This document shows positions 1 to 8,393 of a stretch of 64,000 nucleotides of DNA, in pieces. Below the pieces are notes generated by a model that saw nothing but the letters and a program-made list of their open reading frames with translations, did not search any database and was not told the DNA's origin. Where the stretch lies: NCBI GenBank assembly GCA_016281435.1, contig JAEEIQ010000090.1, forward strand, positions 66,496 through 130,495, written 5' to 3'. Origin of the DNA: Bacteroidales bacterium (GTDB taxonomy: Bacteria; Bacteroidota; Bacteroidia; Bacteroidales; UBA932). Every line of letters starts with the position of its first letter. Within the stretch, counting starts at the first letter, position 1. The position numbers and the translations under genes were made by a program.

Positions 1-242
1 AGTATGAAATAATGCGTCAGGAAGGCGGCCCGCGTACGCCGATACTGCTGCTTGACGACCTTTTCGACAAGCTGGACCTGGATCGCATATCCAACCTCCT
101 TCGTATGGTCTCTGGAAACGGCTTCGGCCAGATCTTCATTACGGATGCCGATCCCGGACGCCTGCGCCGGACCGTGGATTCGATCACGTCGGACAGGGCG
201 TATTTCGAGGCGGAAGGAGGCGTCTTCAAGACCGTCTTATGA
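1..242 (+). CDS. recF: DNA replication/repair protein RecF, C-terminal end (partial)
   Basis: The reading frame is open from the left edge of the window, so only the last 80 or so residues are visible. They hold the ABC-type Walker B/D-loop segment LLLDDLFDKLD (about bases 48-80), followed by the tail IFITDADPGRL typical of RecF, where other RecF proteins have an ITDTD-like motif. RecF is an SMC-like ATPase that helps load RecA on gapped DNA at stalled forks. The ATG at 12 is internal, because the upstream codons (Tyr-Glu-Ile) continue the family alignment. The stop overlaps the start of the next gene (ATGA at 239-242), which suggests translational coupling. Confidence 0.9.
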   Translation, partial: YEIMRQEGGPRTPILLLDDLFDKLDLDRISNLLRMVSGNGFGQIFITDADPGRLRRTVDSITSDRAYFEAEGGVFKTVL

Positions 243-565
243 GCAGGATGTCGAGAAAGGAGGCCGTCAGTTTCGGGGAAGTCCTCGCGGAGTTCTTCGG
301 CAAGTCCCCCTTGCGCCGCGGGCATAACGAGCAGCGCGTCAAGGAGGCCTGGAACGAAGTCTCAGGAGCGGCGCAGGTGACCATCGGCTTCTTCTTCCGG
401 GACGGCGTGCTGAACGTGACCATTTCTTCCTCGATGGCCCGGATGCAGCTCGAGATGAACAAGGTCCGGCTGCTGGCCGGAATCAATGAGGCGTTGATGA
501 AGGACCCTCTGTACATAGTTGAAGACGGGGACCGCTGCCCCGTCAAGGAGATAAAGTTGAGATGA
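239..565 (+). CDS. DUF721 / DciA-like protein
   Basis: This 108-residue protein matches the small DUF721 family, whose characterised member DciA helps load or activate the replicative helicase DnaB in bacteria lacking DnaC. The order recF then DUF721 is common in Bacteroidota. Visible family traits are the N-terminal basic helix region, the central NEVSGAAQ segment and the C-terminal stretch MQLEMNKVRLLAGINE. It overlaps recF by four bases and its stop overlaps the start of pdxB by four bases. DciA function is inferred from family and neighbourhood; a general nucleic-acid-binding role is the alternative. Confidence 0.82.
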   Translation: MSRMSRKEAVSFGEVLAEFFGKSPLRRGHNEQRVKEAWNEVSGAAQVTIGFFFRDGVLNVTISSSMARMQLEMNKVRLLAGINEALMKDPLYIVEDGDRCPVKEIKLR

Positions 566-1596
566 AGATAGTTGTTGACGCCAACGTCCCTTTCGTGGAC
601 GGCCTTTTCGAGCAGTGGGCCGATGTGGTCTACAAGGAGGGGGATGAAATCGGGCCCGACGACGTCAGGGACGCGGATGCCCTTCTGATCAGGACCAGGA
701 CCCGCTGTGACGCCGCTCTTCTTGAAGGCTCGGCCGTCAAGATGATAAGCACGGCTACGATCGGCGTGGACAATATCGACATGGATTATTGCCGAAGCCA
801 CGGCGTGTTCGTGCAGACCGCTTCCGGGAGCGTCGCCGGGGGAGTGATGGATTACGTGTTCTCGGCGCTTTACGGCACTGCGTCGCGCCGGCGCATAGCC
901 TTGACGGGAGCGACCTTCGGCATCGTCGGCGCCGGAGCCACCGGGACCAGGGTGGAGCAGATGGCCCGCCGGCTCGGGTTCAAGGTGCTGCTCTACGACC
1001 CTCCCCGGGCGGAGGAAGAAGGCCCGGGACAGTTCTGTACGCTGGACGCGCTCCTCGCGGAGTCGGACATAGTATCCATGCACATACCCCTGAACGAGAA
1101 CACCAGGGGCATGGCGGATGCCTCGTTCTTCTCGAAAATGAAGGTGGGCGCCTTCTTCATCAACACTTCCCACGGCGAACTTGTCGTCGAGGACGACCTG
1201 ATCGGAGCCATCCCGAAACTGGGCCCCGTCGTTATCGACACCTGGCACAACGAACCGGACGTCAACGTGCGCCTCGTCAGGATGGTCGACATCGCGACCC
1301 CGCATATCGCCGGTTATTCCTACCAGGGCAAGTTGAACTCCACGGCTGCGGCCGTCAGGTCCATAGCGCGCTTTTTCGGCATCAGTGACCTGTACGAGTA
1401 TTTCCCGAAATCCGACATCCCCGAACTGGAATCCGTGCGGCTCGACGTGGCCGGCAAGTCCCAGGGGGAGATAGCGTCGATATTCCAGTATAATTATCCC
1501 ATTTTCACGGATGATTTCATGTTCCGGATGGACCCGTCCGGCTTTGCGCGTCTTCGCGCGGAGTACCGCTACCGCCGGGAGTTTTATATCTATTGA
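562..1596 (+). CDS. pdxB: 4-phosphoerythronate dehydrogenase PdxB
   Basis: This 344-residue D-2-hydroxyacid dehydrogenase-fold protein should oxidise 4-phospho-D-erythronate in DXP-dependent pyridoxal phosphate synthesis. The N-terminal half-domain begins MKIVVDANVPF, as in PdxB. The Rossmann motif GAGATG lies near residues 123-128, the Glu of HNEPDVN near 231 and the catalytic His of TPHIAGYS near 248. The position normally held by the substrate-binding/catalytic Arg (N-x-S-R-G in the family) reads NTSHGE here, so His204 replaces Arg (codon CAC at 1171-1173). Length is normal for the short Bacteroidota form. It may still be active or may have altered activity. Confidence 0.9.
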   Translation: MKIVVDANVPFVDGLFEQWADVVYKEGDEIGPDDVRDADALLIRTRTRCDAALLEGSAVKMISTATIGVDNIDMDYCRSHGVFVQTASGSVAGGVMDYVFSALYGTASRRRIALTGATFGIVGAGATGTRVEQMARRLGFKVLLYDPPRAEEEGPGQFCTLDALLAESDIVSMHIPLNENTRGMADASFFSKMKVGAFFINTSHGELVVEDDLIGAIPKLGPVVIDTWHNEPDVNVRLVRMVDIATPHIAGYSYQGKLNSTAAAVRSIARFFGISDLYEYFPKSDIPELESVRLDVAGKSQGEIASIFQYNYPIFTDDFMFRMDPSGFARLRAEYRYRREFYIY

Positions 1597-1597
1597 C

Positions 1598-3151
1598 ATG
1601 TTTACGAAAGAAGACCTCAGACAGATCGCGGGGCTCGGGATGGATCCCGCAGCCGTCAGCGCGCAGGTAAACCGCCTCAAGAAAGGCTTTCCATGGCTCG
1701 ACATAGTTGCGCCTGCAGTGCCCGGGAGGGGAGTGAAGGTGCTGGGAGAAGCTGAAGCATCGGAGGCGGAAGCCTATTGCGACAGCGCGAAGACGGAAGG
1801 GCGATGCAAGTTCGTACCCGCGTCCGGAGCGGCTTCCAGGATGTTCAAGGACATCTTTGCCGGTGCCGCGCAGCTAGCCGAAGGACACCCGCTGCCCCAG
1901 GATGCGCCCCTTGCCCGCCTGGCCGGGAGCATAAAGGATTTTGCGTTTTACACTCCGGAGGATTTCCCGACTTCCGATCCCGCCGACGTGGCCGGAAGGC
2001 TGCTTGGCGACAAGGGCCTTGGCTACGGCAGCAAGCCCAAGGGGGTGCTGAAATTCCACCGTTATCCGGATGAAGTGCGCACCGCACTCGCCGAGCACCT
2101 TGTCGAGGGGCAGGCGTACATGCGCAATCCGGACGGAACTGTCCGGCTCGAGATAACCGTGTCGCCGGAGCATCTGGACCTGTTCAAGAAGGCCCTGGAG
2201 GATGTCCGGCCTGCATTCGAGAAGCGCTACGGGGTCCGTTACGACGTGCGTTTCAGCTTCCAGGACAAGTCCACCGACACCATCGCGGTCGATCCGGACG
2301 GAAAGCCTTTCCGCAAGGATGACGGCAGCCTCCTGTTCCGACCGGCCGGACACGGCGCCCTTCTCCGCAACCTTGCCGGTGCAGGGGTCGAGCTGGTGTC
2401 CATAAAGAACATAGACAATGTCGCCGTCGAAAGGCTCCTGCCGGAAACGGCCCGCTGGAAGAAGATACTGATGGGCCGCGCCCTGCAGCTGAGGGATCGC
2501 ATCCGCGGCTACCTTTTCGCCATGGACCAGGTCGAGGCGGTGCATCCTTTCTCGCCCATATTCTATTTTCCCGCGTACACCCCGACTCCGGCGGATCCTT
2601 ACGCCAATCCCGAGGCACAGGAACTCTGCAACGAGATCGAGGATTTCCTCAGGGATGAGTTCTGTATCGAGATCCCGCAGGCGAAGGACTGCCGGGGCAG
2701 GGCTGAAGCGCTGCGCTCCAAGCTGGACCGCCCCCTGAGGGTGTGCGGCATGGTGCGTAACCAGGGAGAGCCCGGAGGCGGCCCCTTCATCGTCCGCTCC
2801 AAGGACGGTTCGACTTCGCTGCAGATCCTGGAAAGCGTCCAGATCAACAAGGACGATCCCGGGGCCCTGGCCGCCATGAAGGCATCCACGCATTTCAACC
2901 CCGTGGACCTCGTGTGCTGCCTCCTGGACCGTGACGGGAATCCTTATGACCTTGAGGAATATACCGATCCCGAGACCGGGTTCATCTCCTCGAAGAGTTT
3001 CCAGGGGCGCGAGCTGAAGGCCCTCGAACTGCCCGGGCTCTGGAATGGGGCGATGTCGGACTGGAACACTCAGTTCGTCGAGGTTCCGCTGGAAACTTTC
3101 AACCCAGTGAAGACGGTCCTGGACCTTCTGAGGCCCCAGCATCAGGTATGA
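1598..3151 (+). CDS. DUF4301 family protein
   Basis: This 517-residue protein starts at ATG 1598, two bases after the pdxB stop; in-frame start codons further upstream lie inside pdxB and are rejected. It matches the Bacteroidota family DUF4301 from its start (FTKEDLRQIAGLG), through the conserved FVPASGAASRMFKDI block near residue 70, to the C-terminal NPVKTVLDLLRP. The FVPASGAASRMFK block looks nucleotide- or phosphate-binding, and some relatives are described as similar to sugar nucleotidyltransferases. No experimental function is known to me. The tight spacing suggests co-transcription with pdxB. Confidence 0.85.
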   Translation: MFTKEDLRQIAGLGMDPAAVSAQVNRLKKGFPWLDIVAPAVPGRGVKVLGEAEASEAEAYCDSAKTEGRCKFVPASGAASRMFKDIFAGAAQLAEGHPLPQDAPLARLAGSIKDFAFYTPEDFPTSDPADVAGRLLGDKGLGYGSKPKGVLKFHRYPDEVRTALAEHLVEGQAYMRNPDGTVRLEITVSPEHLDLFKKALEDVRPAFEKRYGVRYDVRFSFQDKSTDTIAVDPDGKPFRKDDGSLLFRPAGHGALLRNLAGAGVELVSIKNIDNVAVERLLPETARWKKILMGRALQLRDRIRGYLFAMDQVEAVHPFSPIFYFPAYTPTPADPYANPEAQELCNEIEDFLRDEFCIEIPQAKDCRGRAEALRSKLDRPLRVCGMVRNQGEPGGGPFIVRSKDGSTSLQILESVQINKDDPGALAAMKASTHFNPVDLVCCLLDRDGNPYDLEEYTDPETGFISSKSFQGRELKALELPGLWNGAMSDWNTQFVEVPLETFNPVKTVLDLLRPQHQV

Positions 3152-3152
3152 T

Positions 3153-3183
3153 TTTGATAATTGCCCCGTTTTTTATAAATTTG
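3153..3183 (+). promoter_or_regulatory. Bacteroidetes-type promoter (TTTG-N19-TAAATTTG)
   Basis: A -33 box TTTG at 3153-3156 and a -7 box TAAATTTG at 3176-3183 are spaced by exactly 19 bases, matching the housekeeping sigma consensus of Bacteroidota. It lies just after the DUF4301 stop and about 35 bases before the TPR-protein start, so it probably drives the TPR gene and yebC. Confidence 0.75.
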
Positions 3184-3217
3184 CGGGCTTTTATGTAAAC
3201 AAGACATTTTAACAGAT

Positions 3218-3892
3218 ATGGCAAAGCAGAATATCAAGGACAAGGAGGTCGCCCGTCAGGAGAATATCGAGCAGACCGTCTCGAAGACCGAGCAGTTCTA
3301 CAACGAGAACAAAAAGACAATCTGGGGCTGCGTGATTGCAGTCGTCGTCATCGGCCTCGGCATCCTCGCCTACCACAGGTTCATCTACGAGCCCAAGTGC
3401 GCGGAAGCTATGGAGCAGACCTATCCGGCGGAGCGTTCGTTCCAGAACGGAGAGTGGGATCTCGCCCTGAACGGGGACGGCAACGTAATGGGATTCTCCC
3501 AGATCATCGATGAATACGGCGCAAAGGCCGGAAAGGCCGTTTATCTCTACGCCGGCTCCTGCGAGCTCCAGCTCGGGAACTGGGAGAGCGCCCTTTCTTA
3601 CCTGAAGAAATACAGGGGCAAGGACAGCATCCTCGCCGCCAGGGCCATCGCCTGCATGGGTGACGCCTATGTCGGACTGGAGGACTACAAGTCCGCTGTC
3701 GCATGCTTCGAGAAGGCCGCATCCCGCGCCGATAACATCTTCGCCGCCGCATACCTGCTCAAGGCCGGCGTCACCTGGGAAGAGCTCGGAGACAAGGCCA
3801 AGGCCCTCGCATGCTACGAGAAGATCAAGGACCAGTATCCCCAGTCTATCGAAGGATACGACGTCGACAAGTACATCAGCCGCGTAAAATAA
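3218..3892 (+). CDS. Membrane-anchored TPR protein (YfgM/BamD-like architecture)
   Basis: This 224-residue protein has a short cytoplasmic N-terminus, one membrane segment at about residues 34-55 and then tetratricopeptide-like helices. Repeats are recognisable around AVYLYAGSCELQLGNWESALSYLKKY, AIACMGDAYVGLEDYKSAVACFEKA and AGVTWEELGDKAKALACYEKI. The layout resembles YfgM-type inner-membrane proteins, whose TPR domain faces the periplasm and helps envelope protein handling. That is an analogy, and the partner is unknown. It has its own good promoter and is followed by yebC after nine bases. Confidence 0.8.
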   Translation: MAKQNIKDKEVARQENIEQTVSKTEQFYNENKKTIWGCVIAVVVIGLGILAYHRFIYEPKCAEAMEQTYPAERSFQNGEWDLALNGDGNVMGFSQIIDEYGAKAGKAVYLYAGSCELQLGNWESALSYLKKYRGKDSILAARAIACMGDAYVGLEDYKSAVACFEKAASRADNIFAAAYLLKAGVTWEELGDKAKALACYEKIKDQYPQSIEGYDVDKYISRVK

Positions 3893-3901
3893 GATTTCAC
3901 C

Positions 3902-4654
3902 ATGGGAAGAGCATTTGAATTCCGCAAGGAAAGGAAAATGAAGCGCTGGGGCCACATGGCCCGTACCTTCACCAAGCTTGGAAAGGAAATCACCATCGCC
4001 GTCAAGCAGGGCGGCCCTGACGTGACCGGCAACCCGCGCCTCCGTGCCCTCATGGCCGAGGCCCGTTCCGAACAGATGCCCAAGGAGAATATCGAGCGCG
4101 CCATCAAGAAGGCTACCGAAAGCAAGCAGGGCGATTTCAAGGAGATCATCTACGAAGGCTTCGGACCTTTCGGCATCGCCTACCTCGTCGAGGCCGCGAC
4201 CGACAACAACACCCGCACCGTCGCCAATGTCCGCAGCTACTTCAACAAGTGCGGCGGGTCCCTGGGCACCAGCGGCAGCGTGGCATTCATGTTCGACCGC
4301 AAGTGCACCTTCCGCATCAAGGAGAAGGACGGCATGGATCTCGAGGAGCTCGAGCTTGAAATGATCGACTACGGCGTCGAGGAGCTCTTCGAACAGGTCG
4401 AGGTCGACAAGGACGACAACGAGACCAAGGTTGTCGTCATCTACGGAGACCCCACTTCGTACGGTTCCATCCAGAAGTACATTGAAGAGAACGGATTCGA
4501 ACTCATCTCCGGCGGATTCGAGCAGATCCCGACTGTGGACCTCAAGGACGTGACGGCCGAGCAGAGGGCTACCCTCGACAAGCTCACGAACCTCCTCGAG
4601 GACGACGAGGACGTGACCAATGTATATACGACGCTGAAGCCCGCGGAAGAGTAA
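3902..4654 (+). CDS. yebC: YebC/PmpR/TACO1 family protein
   Basis: This 250-residue cytosolic protein matches the YebC/TACO1 family, long called transcriptional regulators and more recently linked to translation of difficult (proline-rich) stretches. Family blocks visible are MGRAFEFRKERKMKRW at the start, the N-terminal helical bundle with KLGKEITIAVKQGGPDVTGNPRLR, the MPKENIERAIKKA helix, the YEGFGPFGIAYLVEAATDN strand region and the GGSLGTSGSVAFMFDRK block. Length matches the usual 240-250 residues. The gene follows the TPR protein after nine bases and probably shares its promoter. Confidence 0.93.
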   Translation: MGRAFEFRKERKMKRWGHMARTFTKLGKEITIAVKQGGPDVTGNPRLRALMAEARSEQMPKENIERAIKKATESKQGDFKEIIYEGFGPFGIAYLVEAATDNNTRTVANVRSYFNKCGGSLGTSGSVAFMFDRKCTFRIKEKDGMDLEELELEMIDYGVEELFEQVEVDKDDNETKVVVIYGDPTSYGSIQKYIEENGFELISGGFEQIPTVDLKDVTAEQRATLDKLTNLLEDDEDVTNVYTTLKPAEE

Positions 4655-4663
4655 TCCGCAGGA

Positions 4664-5512
4664 TCAATGCATAGGACGATGGGCGGCACGGCGTGCCGCC
4701 TTTTCGTTTTCCCGTATGCGCCCGAGGTCTTCTGCCCGCACGAAACTCTCGAGGAAACGCTCCCAGATGATGTTCTCGGCCACGGCGGAAGGGTGGCACA
4801 GGTCTTCTGAGTAGAAGCGGTAATCCCTCAGCTCGTCGAGCATTATCTCGTAGGCGGGGAAGTAATCCGCGCCACTGACGGAGTCGGCGGCGAGAAGCAG
4901 GCGGGCCTTCGAGACGGCGTTGGCGTGGGCCCCGTCTGAAAGATGGCGTATCGGGCTGACCGTGAAGATGAATCTTCTCGGCGCTCCGGCTTCCACGCAG
5001 CCGCGCAGTATCCCGCTTATGGCTTCCGTATCAAGCATTTCCCTACGGAATTCAGCCGCAGGCCTCTTGAGGCAGTTGGAAACCACGCTGCCGTCATCCG
5101 CCCTTTTCCAGACCATTGAAGTCCCGAGACTTATTATGACGGTGTCGCAGCGTTTCCAGAAGGCGCAGGCATCGGCGAGCATCGCGTTCGCATTCCCGAG
5201 GAACTCTTCCGCCGTCGGGCGGGCGAAGGAAGTATGGTGGCTGAACGAGCAGACAAGAGGGGAGCCGGCTCCCATGCGGACGCAGTCCTGCCGGACAAAC
5301 GGAGCTCCGCTTCCGAGCCTTTGCAGGGCCTTTTCGACGGAGCAGGGATTGTAGAGGGTCCCGAAGGGATTGACGCAGACATCGAATCCCGCAGCTTCCA
5401 TCTTTCTGCCGGCGGCGTCTGCAAAGCAGCTGCCCAGCACCAGGATGCTGTTGCCGAGTCCGATGCGGACGGCGGAAGGGTCGGGACGGACTTCTGTGAA
5501 GAGGCGGACCAT
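4664..5512 (-). CDS. GSCFA domain protein (SGNH-like hydrolase fold)
   Basis: This 282-residue protein carries the family signature LGSCFA near residues 27-32, followed by a CVNPFGTLYNPCSVEKAL block and CSFSHHTSF. The C-terminal region has the DLCHPS box expected of an SGNH/GDSL-like fold, whose catalytic Asp-His pair lies in such a box. GSCFA proteins are widespread in Bacteroidota and their substrate is unknown to me; some relatives are fused to acyl- or carbohydrate-related enzymes. It is downstream of ffh with the ffh stop touching its start (base 5512), so it is probably co-transcribed. Confidence 0.85.
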   Translation of the reverse strand: MVRLFTEVRPDPSAVRIGLGNSILVLGSCFADAAGRKMEAAGFDVCVNPFGTLYNPCSVEKALQRLGSGAPFVRQDCVRMGAGSPLVCSFSHHTSFARPTAEEFLGNANAMLADACAFWKRCDTVIISLGTSMVWKRADDGSVVSNCLKRPAAEFRREMLDTEAISGILRGCVEAGAPRRFIFTVSPIRHLSDGAHANAVSKARLLLAADSVSGADYFPAYEIMLDELRDYRFYSEDLCHPSAVAENIIWERFLESFVRAEDLGRIRENEKAARRAAHRPMH

Positions 5513-6840
5513 CAGTGGCGGCGCATGTTTCTCATCTGGGCGGCCAGGGTGCCGTTCATGGCCATCTTCATCATCTTGCGGGATGAGTCGAACTGCTTGA
5601 GAAGTCGGTTGACTTCCGGGAGGGAGGTGCCGCTGCCCTTGGCGATGCGCGCCTTGCGCGACCCGTTGAGGGATTCGGGATGCTCCTTCTCCCAGGGGGT
5701 CATCGAAAGGATTATGGCCTCGGTGGTCTTGTAGGCCGTGTCGTTGTCGATGTCGACATCCTTCATGGCCTTATCCATCCCGGGGATCATTCCGGCGAGG
5801 TCCTTGATGTTGCCCATCTTCTTGACCTGCTGGATCTGGTTGTAGAAGTCGGTGAGGGTGAACTGGTTCTTCGCGAGTTTCTTCTTCAGTTCGCGGGCCT
5901 GCTGCTCGTCGAACTGCTCCTGGGCCTTCTCCACGAGGGAGACGACGTCGCCCATGCCCAGTATCCTGTCTGCAATCCTGGAAGGATGGAAGACGTCGAG
6001 CGCTTCCATCTTCTCTCCGGTGGAGACGAACTTCACGGGCTTGCCGCTGACGGCCCTGATCGAAAGGGCCGCGCCTCCGCGTGTGTCGCCGTCCATCTTG
6101 GTCAGCACAACGCCGTCATAGTCGATGGCGTCATTGAAGGCGGTGGCGCTGAGGACGGCATCCTGGCCGGTCATCGCATCGACCACAAAGAGGGTCTCCG
6201 TCGGCTTCACGGCCTTGTGCAGGGTGGAGATTTCCTCCATGAGTTCCTGGTCCACGGTGAGACGGCCGGCAGTATCGACCACTACTACGGCGTAACCTTC
6301 CTGGCGGGCCTTGGAAACGGCTGCGAGGGCCACCTTGACCGGGTCCTTTTCCCCTTCGATGGTGAAAACGGGCACTCCGACCTGTTCGCCGAGGGTCTGG
6401 AGCTGGGTTATTGCGGCGGGACGGAAGGTGTCGCATGCGGCGAGCAGGACCTTCATGCCCCTCTTGCTCTTGAGATGCAGGGCGAGCTTGCCGGAGAACG
6501 TGGTCTTTCCGGAGCCGTTGAGGCCGGCCACCAGCACGATCCCGGGATTGCCCTTTACGGAAATGTCGCTTTCCGTGCTGCCCATGAAGTCGGCCAGTTC
6601 GTCGTGGACGATCTTCACCATCATCTGCTGGGGCTTCACGGCGGTCAGGACGTTCGAGCCTATGGCCTTCGTCTTCACGCGGTCGCAGAAGTCCTTGGCC
6701 ACCTTGTAGCTGACGTCGGCGTCAAGCAGGGCCCTGCGCACTTCCTTGAGGGTCTCCGCAATGTTTATCTCGGTTATCTTGCCTTCGCCCTTCAGTATCT
6801 TGAAGGACCTTTCAAGCTTTTCTGAAAGATTCTCAAACAT
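5512..6840 (-). CDS. ffh: Signal recognition particle protein Ffh
   Basis: This 442-residue SRP GTPase recognises signal sequences on nascent chains with 4.5S RNA and docks on FtsY. The N domain (about 1-95) precedes the G domain, with P-loop GLNGSGKT at 106-113, the DTFRPAA motif, DTAGRL near 190 and TKMDGDTRGG near 250. The methionine-rich M domain (about 300-442) contains the SRP-RNA-binding region ending in ARIAKGSGTSLPEVNRLLKQF. It starts at an ATG 20-30 bases from a TATTTTTG -7 box and leads a two-gene unit with the GSCFA gene. Confidence 0.97.
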   Translation of the reverse strand: MFENLSEKLERSFKILKGEGKITEINIAETLKEVRRALLDADVSYKVAKDFCDRVKTKAIGSNVLTAVKPQQMMVKIVHDELADFMGSTESDISVKGNPGIVLVAGLNGSGKTTFSGKLALHLKSKRGMKVLLAACDTFRPAAITQLQTLGEQVGVPVFTIEGEKDPVKVALAAVSKARQEGYAVVVVDTAGRLTVDQELMEEISTLHKAVKPTETLFVVDAMTGQDAVLSATAFNDAIDYDGVVLTKMDGDTRGGAALSIRAVSGKPVKFVSTGEKMEALDVFHPSRIADRILGMGDVVSLVEKAQEQFDEQQARELKKKLAKNQFTLTDFYNQIQQVKKMGNIKDLAGMIPGMDKAMKDVDIDNDTAYKTTEAIILSMTPWEKEHPESLNGSRKARIAKGSGTSLPEVNRLLKQFDSSRKMMKMAMNGTLAAQMRNMRRH

Positions 6841-6843
6841 AAT

Positions 6844-7359
6844 TTGCTCGTTTTGCGATGCAAAAATAAGGAAAAAACCCTATTTTTAACAGACAAAAGT
6901 CATGCGTATGAAAAAGGCCCTCGATCTTTTCCGTCTCAGGTTACTTTGCAAGTTGCTTTCGCCCCGGCTTGGCCGCCCCTTCAGGGAGTCGGAAAGAAAC
7001 TGAGTGAGGCGGCGGTCAGGCGGCGTCTCGACGTGCGTACAGCCCACGCCCTCGAGACATGGACCCGTGGCCGTCGCCATCTCCTTCCGACGAATGACAT
7101 GGAAGAAGCTGCCGCCGACATAGGTGTCAGCAAGGAACAGTTGTCCGGATTCTTCCTCCGCTACTACCATACCACTTTCTATAAATGGAGGAAGGAGCTG
7201 CGAATAGCCGAAGCCAAGTCGCTGCTCCTCCGCAATCCTTCGATGAGCCTGTCCGAACTGGGAGAGGAAGTCGGTATCGTCAACAAGGCCAACATGCGCA
7301 GGCAGTTCCTGGAAGAAACCGGGATGACTCCTGCGCAGTGGCTGGAGGACAATTACTGA
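6844..7359 (+). CDS. Small AraC-type helix-turn-helix protein (5' end doubtful, possible frameshift)
   Basis: The C-terminal half (MEEAAADIGVSKEQLSGFF to GMTPAQWLEDNY) is a clear AraC/XylS double helix-turn-helix, including the LSELGEEVGI recognition-helix region and the final GMTP(A/S)QW-type motif. The in-frame ATG at 6844 is only four bases from the divergent ffh gene and leaves no room for a promoter, so it is unlikely to be real. In the next frame, ATG 6902 opens a natural-looking basic/hydrophobic leader (MRMKKALDLFRLRLL...) that stops at 7001-7003, just where the HTH frame begins to look coding. Either the true start is a non-ATG codon after about 7000, or a single-base shift near the purine run at 6991-6999 has split the gene. 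Its stop overlaps the convergent DUF2807 gene by seven bases. Confidence 0.6.
   Translation: MLVLRCKNKEKTLFLTDKSHAYEKGPRSFPSQVTLQVAFAPAWPPLQGVGKKLSEAAVRRRLDVRTAHALETWTRGRRHLLPTNDMEEAAADIGVSKEQLSGFFLRYYHTTFYKWRKELRIAEAKSLLLRNPSMSLSELGEEVGIVNKANMRRQFLEETGMTPAQWLEDNY
6861..6868 (-). promoter_or_regulatory. -7 box of ffh promoter
   Basis: Read on the minus strand this is TATTTTTG, matching TAnnTTTG, about 20 bases before the ffh start. No -33 box at the ideal 19-20 base spacing is evident (a TTTG occurs at about 25), so only the -7 element is claimed. Confidence 0.5.
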
Positions 7360-8045
7360 CGCTTGATCCCGCCGATCCCATGGATCTCGGTGACGAGATC
7401 GTCCGCGACGAGTTTCCGTACGTCGATGTCACCGGCTCCGTTGACCTCGAGGACAGCCTTTGAGGCGTGTCCGGCTATATTGATGTCCCCGGCTCCGTTG
7501 ACGGTGACGCTGACAGTCCCGCACTCTATAGCATCCAAGTCCACATCCGCCGCTCCGTTGACGGTCACGCTGACCTTTTCAGCCGTGAGGGAATCTATGT
7601 CCACGTCGGAGGCTCCGTTGGTGTTCAGGACGAATTCCGGCACGATCAGCCCGCCCTTGACGCTGAAATCGGCGGATCCGTTGATGTTCAGTTCGCTAAG
7701 GGAGGAAGTCCCGATCCGGATTTCCAGATTGTCGACATTCCCCTTGATCCGCTTGCCTTTCGGCCTGACGGTGACGCTGTTCCCGTCCTGGAGTATTTCT
7801 ATCTGCTCCCTTATGGAAGGGGAGGCTGAAATGAGCAGGTACGGTTCGCCCGGAGTCTGGACATAGGTGATCTCCGCCGGGACGTTGATGGTGAAGGTGG
7901 AGGCGTCTTTGATCGCCTCGACCACCTGCCCGGAGGTGATTTCGACGGCGGAATCAGAGCCGAAGTTCTTGTTGATGCGGATGAGGGTGCAGGATCCGAG
8001 CATGAGGACCGATGCGGCCGCGAGGAAAATGTTTATCGCTTTCAT
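7353..8045 (-). CDS. DUF2807 (head GIN domain) lipoprotein
   Basis: This 230-residue secreted lipoprotein has a signal peptide ending in lipobox LGSC (Cys19). The rest is a right-handed beta-helix-like DUF2807 domain with repeating blocks of the type SVTVNGAADVDLDAI, SVTVNGAGDINIAG and LEVNGAGDIDVRKL. Such proteins are envelope-exposed in Bacteroidota and often called putative adhesins or auto-transporter-like; direct functional data are lacking. It is the last gene of the ABC transporter/GntR operon, and its ATG overlaps the GntR stop (8042-8045). That suggests it is controlled by the same regulator and may answer the same envelope stress. Confidence 0.85.
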   Translation of the reverse strand: MKAINIFLAAASVLMLGSCTLIRINKNFGSDSAVEITSGQVVEAIKDASTFTINVPAEITYVQTPGEPYLLISASPSIREQIEILQDGNSVTVRPKGKRIKGNVDNLEIRIGTSSLSELNINGSADFSVKGGLIVPEFVLNTNGASDVDIDSLTAEKVSVTVNGAADVDLDAIECGTVSVTVNGAGDINIAGHASKAVLEVNGAGDIDVRKLVADDLVTEIHGIGGIKRQ

Positions 8046-8392
8046 TTCATGAGTTCTTTTATGAGTTCGTCCTTGCCGATGCCGAGCAGTTCGGCCCTGC
8101 GGCGGAAAGCCGGCAGTTCGCCGGTGAAGAATTTCTCCTTTTCGCCCGAGAGGACTATCCCGGGGGCGTCCGGAGCTATGAAGAAGCCTATCCCGCGGCG
8201 GTTGAAGATGACTCCGAGGTCGGTCAGCCGCTCGTACGAGCGGGCTACCGTATTGGGGTTGACGCCGATTTCGGAGCCATACTCCCGCACCGACGGGATC
8301 CTGTCCTCCGGCTTCAGTTCGCCGGAGAGAACCCGCTCGCAGAATGCATCCGCGATCTGCAGGTAGATTGGTTTGTTGCCGTCGAATTCCAT
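8042..8392 (-). CDS. GntR-family regulator, YtrA-like
   Basis: This 116-residue protein has an N-terminal winged helix typical of GntR (KPIYLQIADAFCERVLSGEL, DRIPSVREYGSEIGVNPNTVARSYERL) and only a short C-terminal tail, as in the YtrA subfamily that controls ABC transporter operons. It lies inside the operon it probably regulates: ATPase, permease, regulator, DUF2807. The palindrome GTAnTAnTGCAnTAnTAC at 10006-10023, downstream of the operon promoter, is its likely operator, so autorepression is expected. The effector is unknown; in other bacteria YtrA systems respond to cell-wall-active compounds. Confidence 0.88.
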   Translation of the reverse strand: MEFDGNKPIYLQIADAFCERVLSGELKPEDRIPSVREYGSEIGVNPNTVARSYERLTDLGVIFNRRGIGFFIAPDAPGIVLSGEKEKFFTGELPAFRRRAELLGIGKDELIKELMK

Positions 8393-8393
8393 G

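Noticed and set aside
226..1704. Long open frame on the minus strand opposite pdxB
   Set aside because: It is antisense to a clear PdxB gene, has no family resemblance and arises from high G+C codon bias; similar shadows occur opposite many genes here.
1874..3142. 422-codon minus-strand frame opposite the DUF4301 gene
   Set aside because: Same cause; the plus-strand protein matches a family over its full length.
5680..6825. 381-codon plus-strand frame opposite ffh
   Set aside because: Complementary to the conserved Ffh G domain; no independent evidence.
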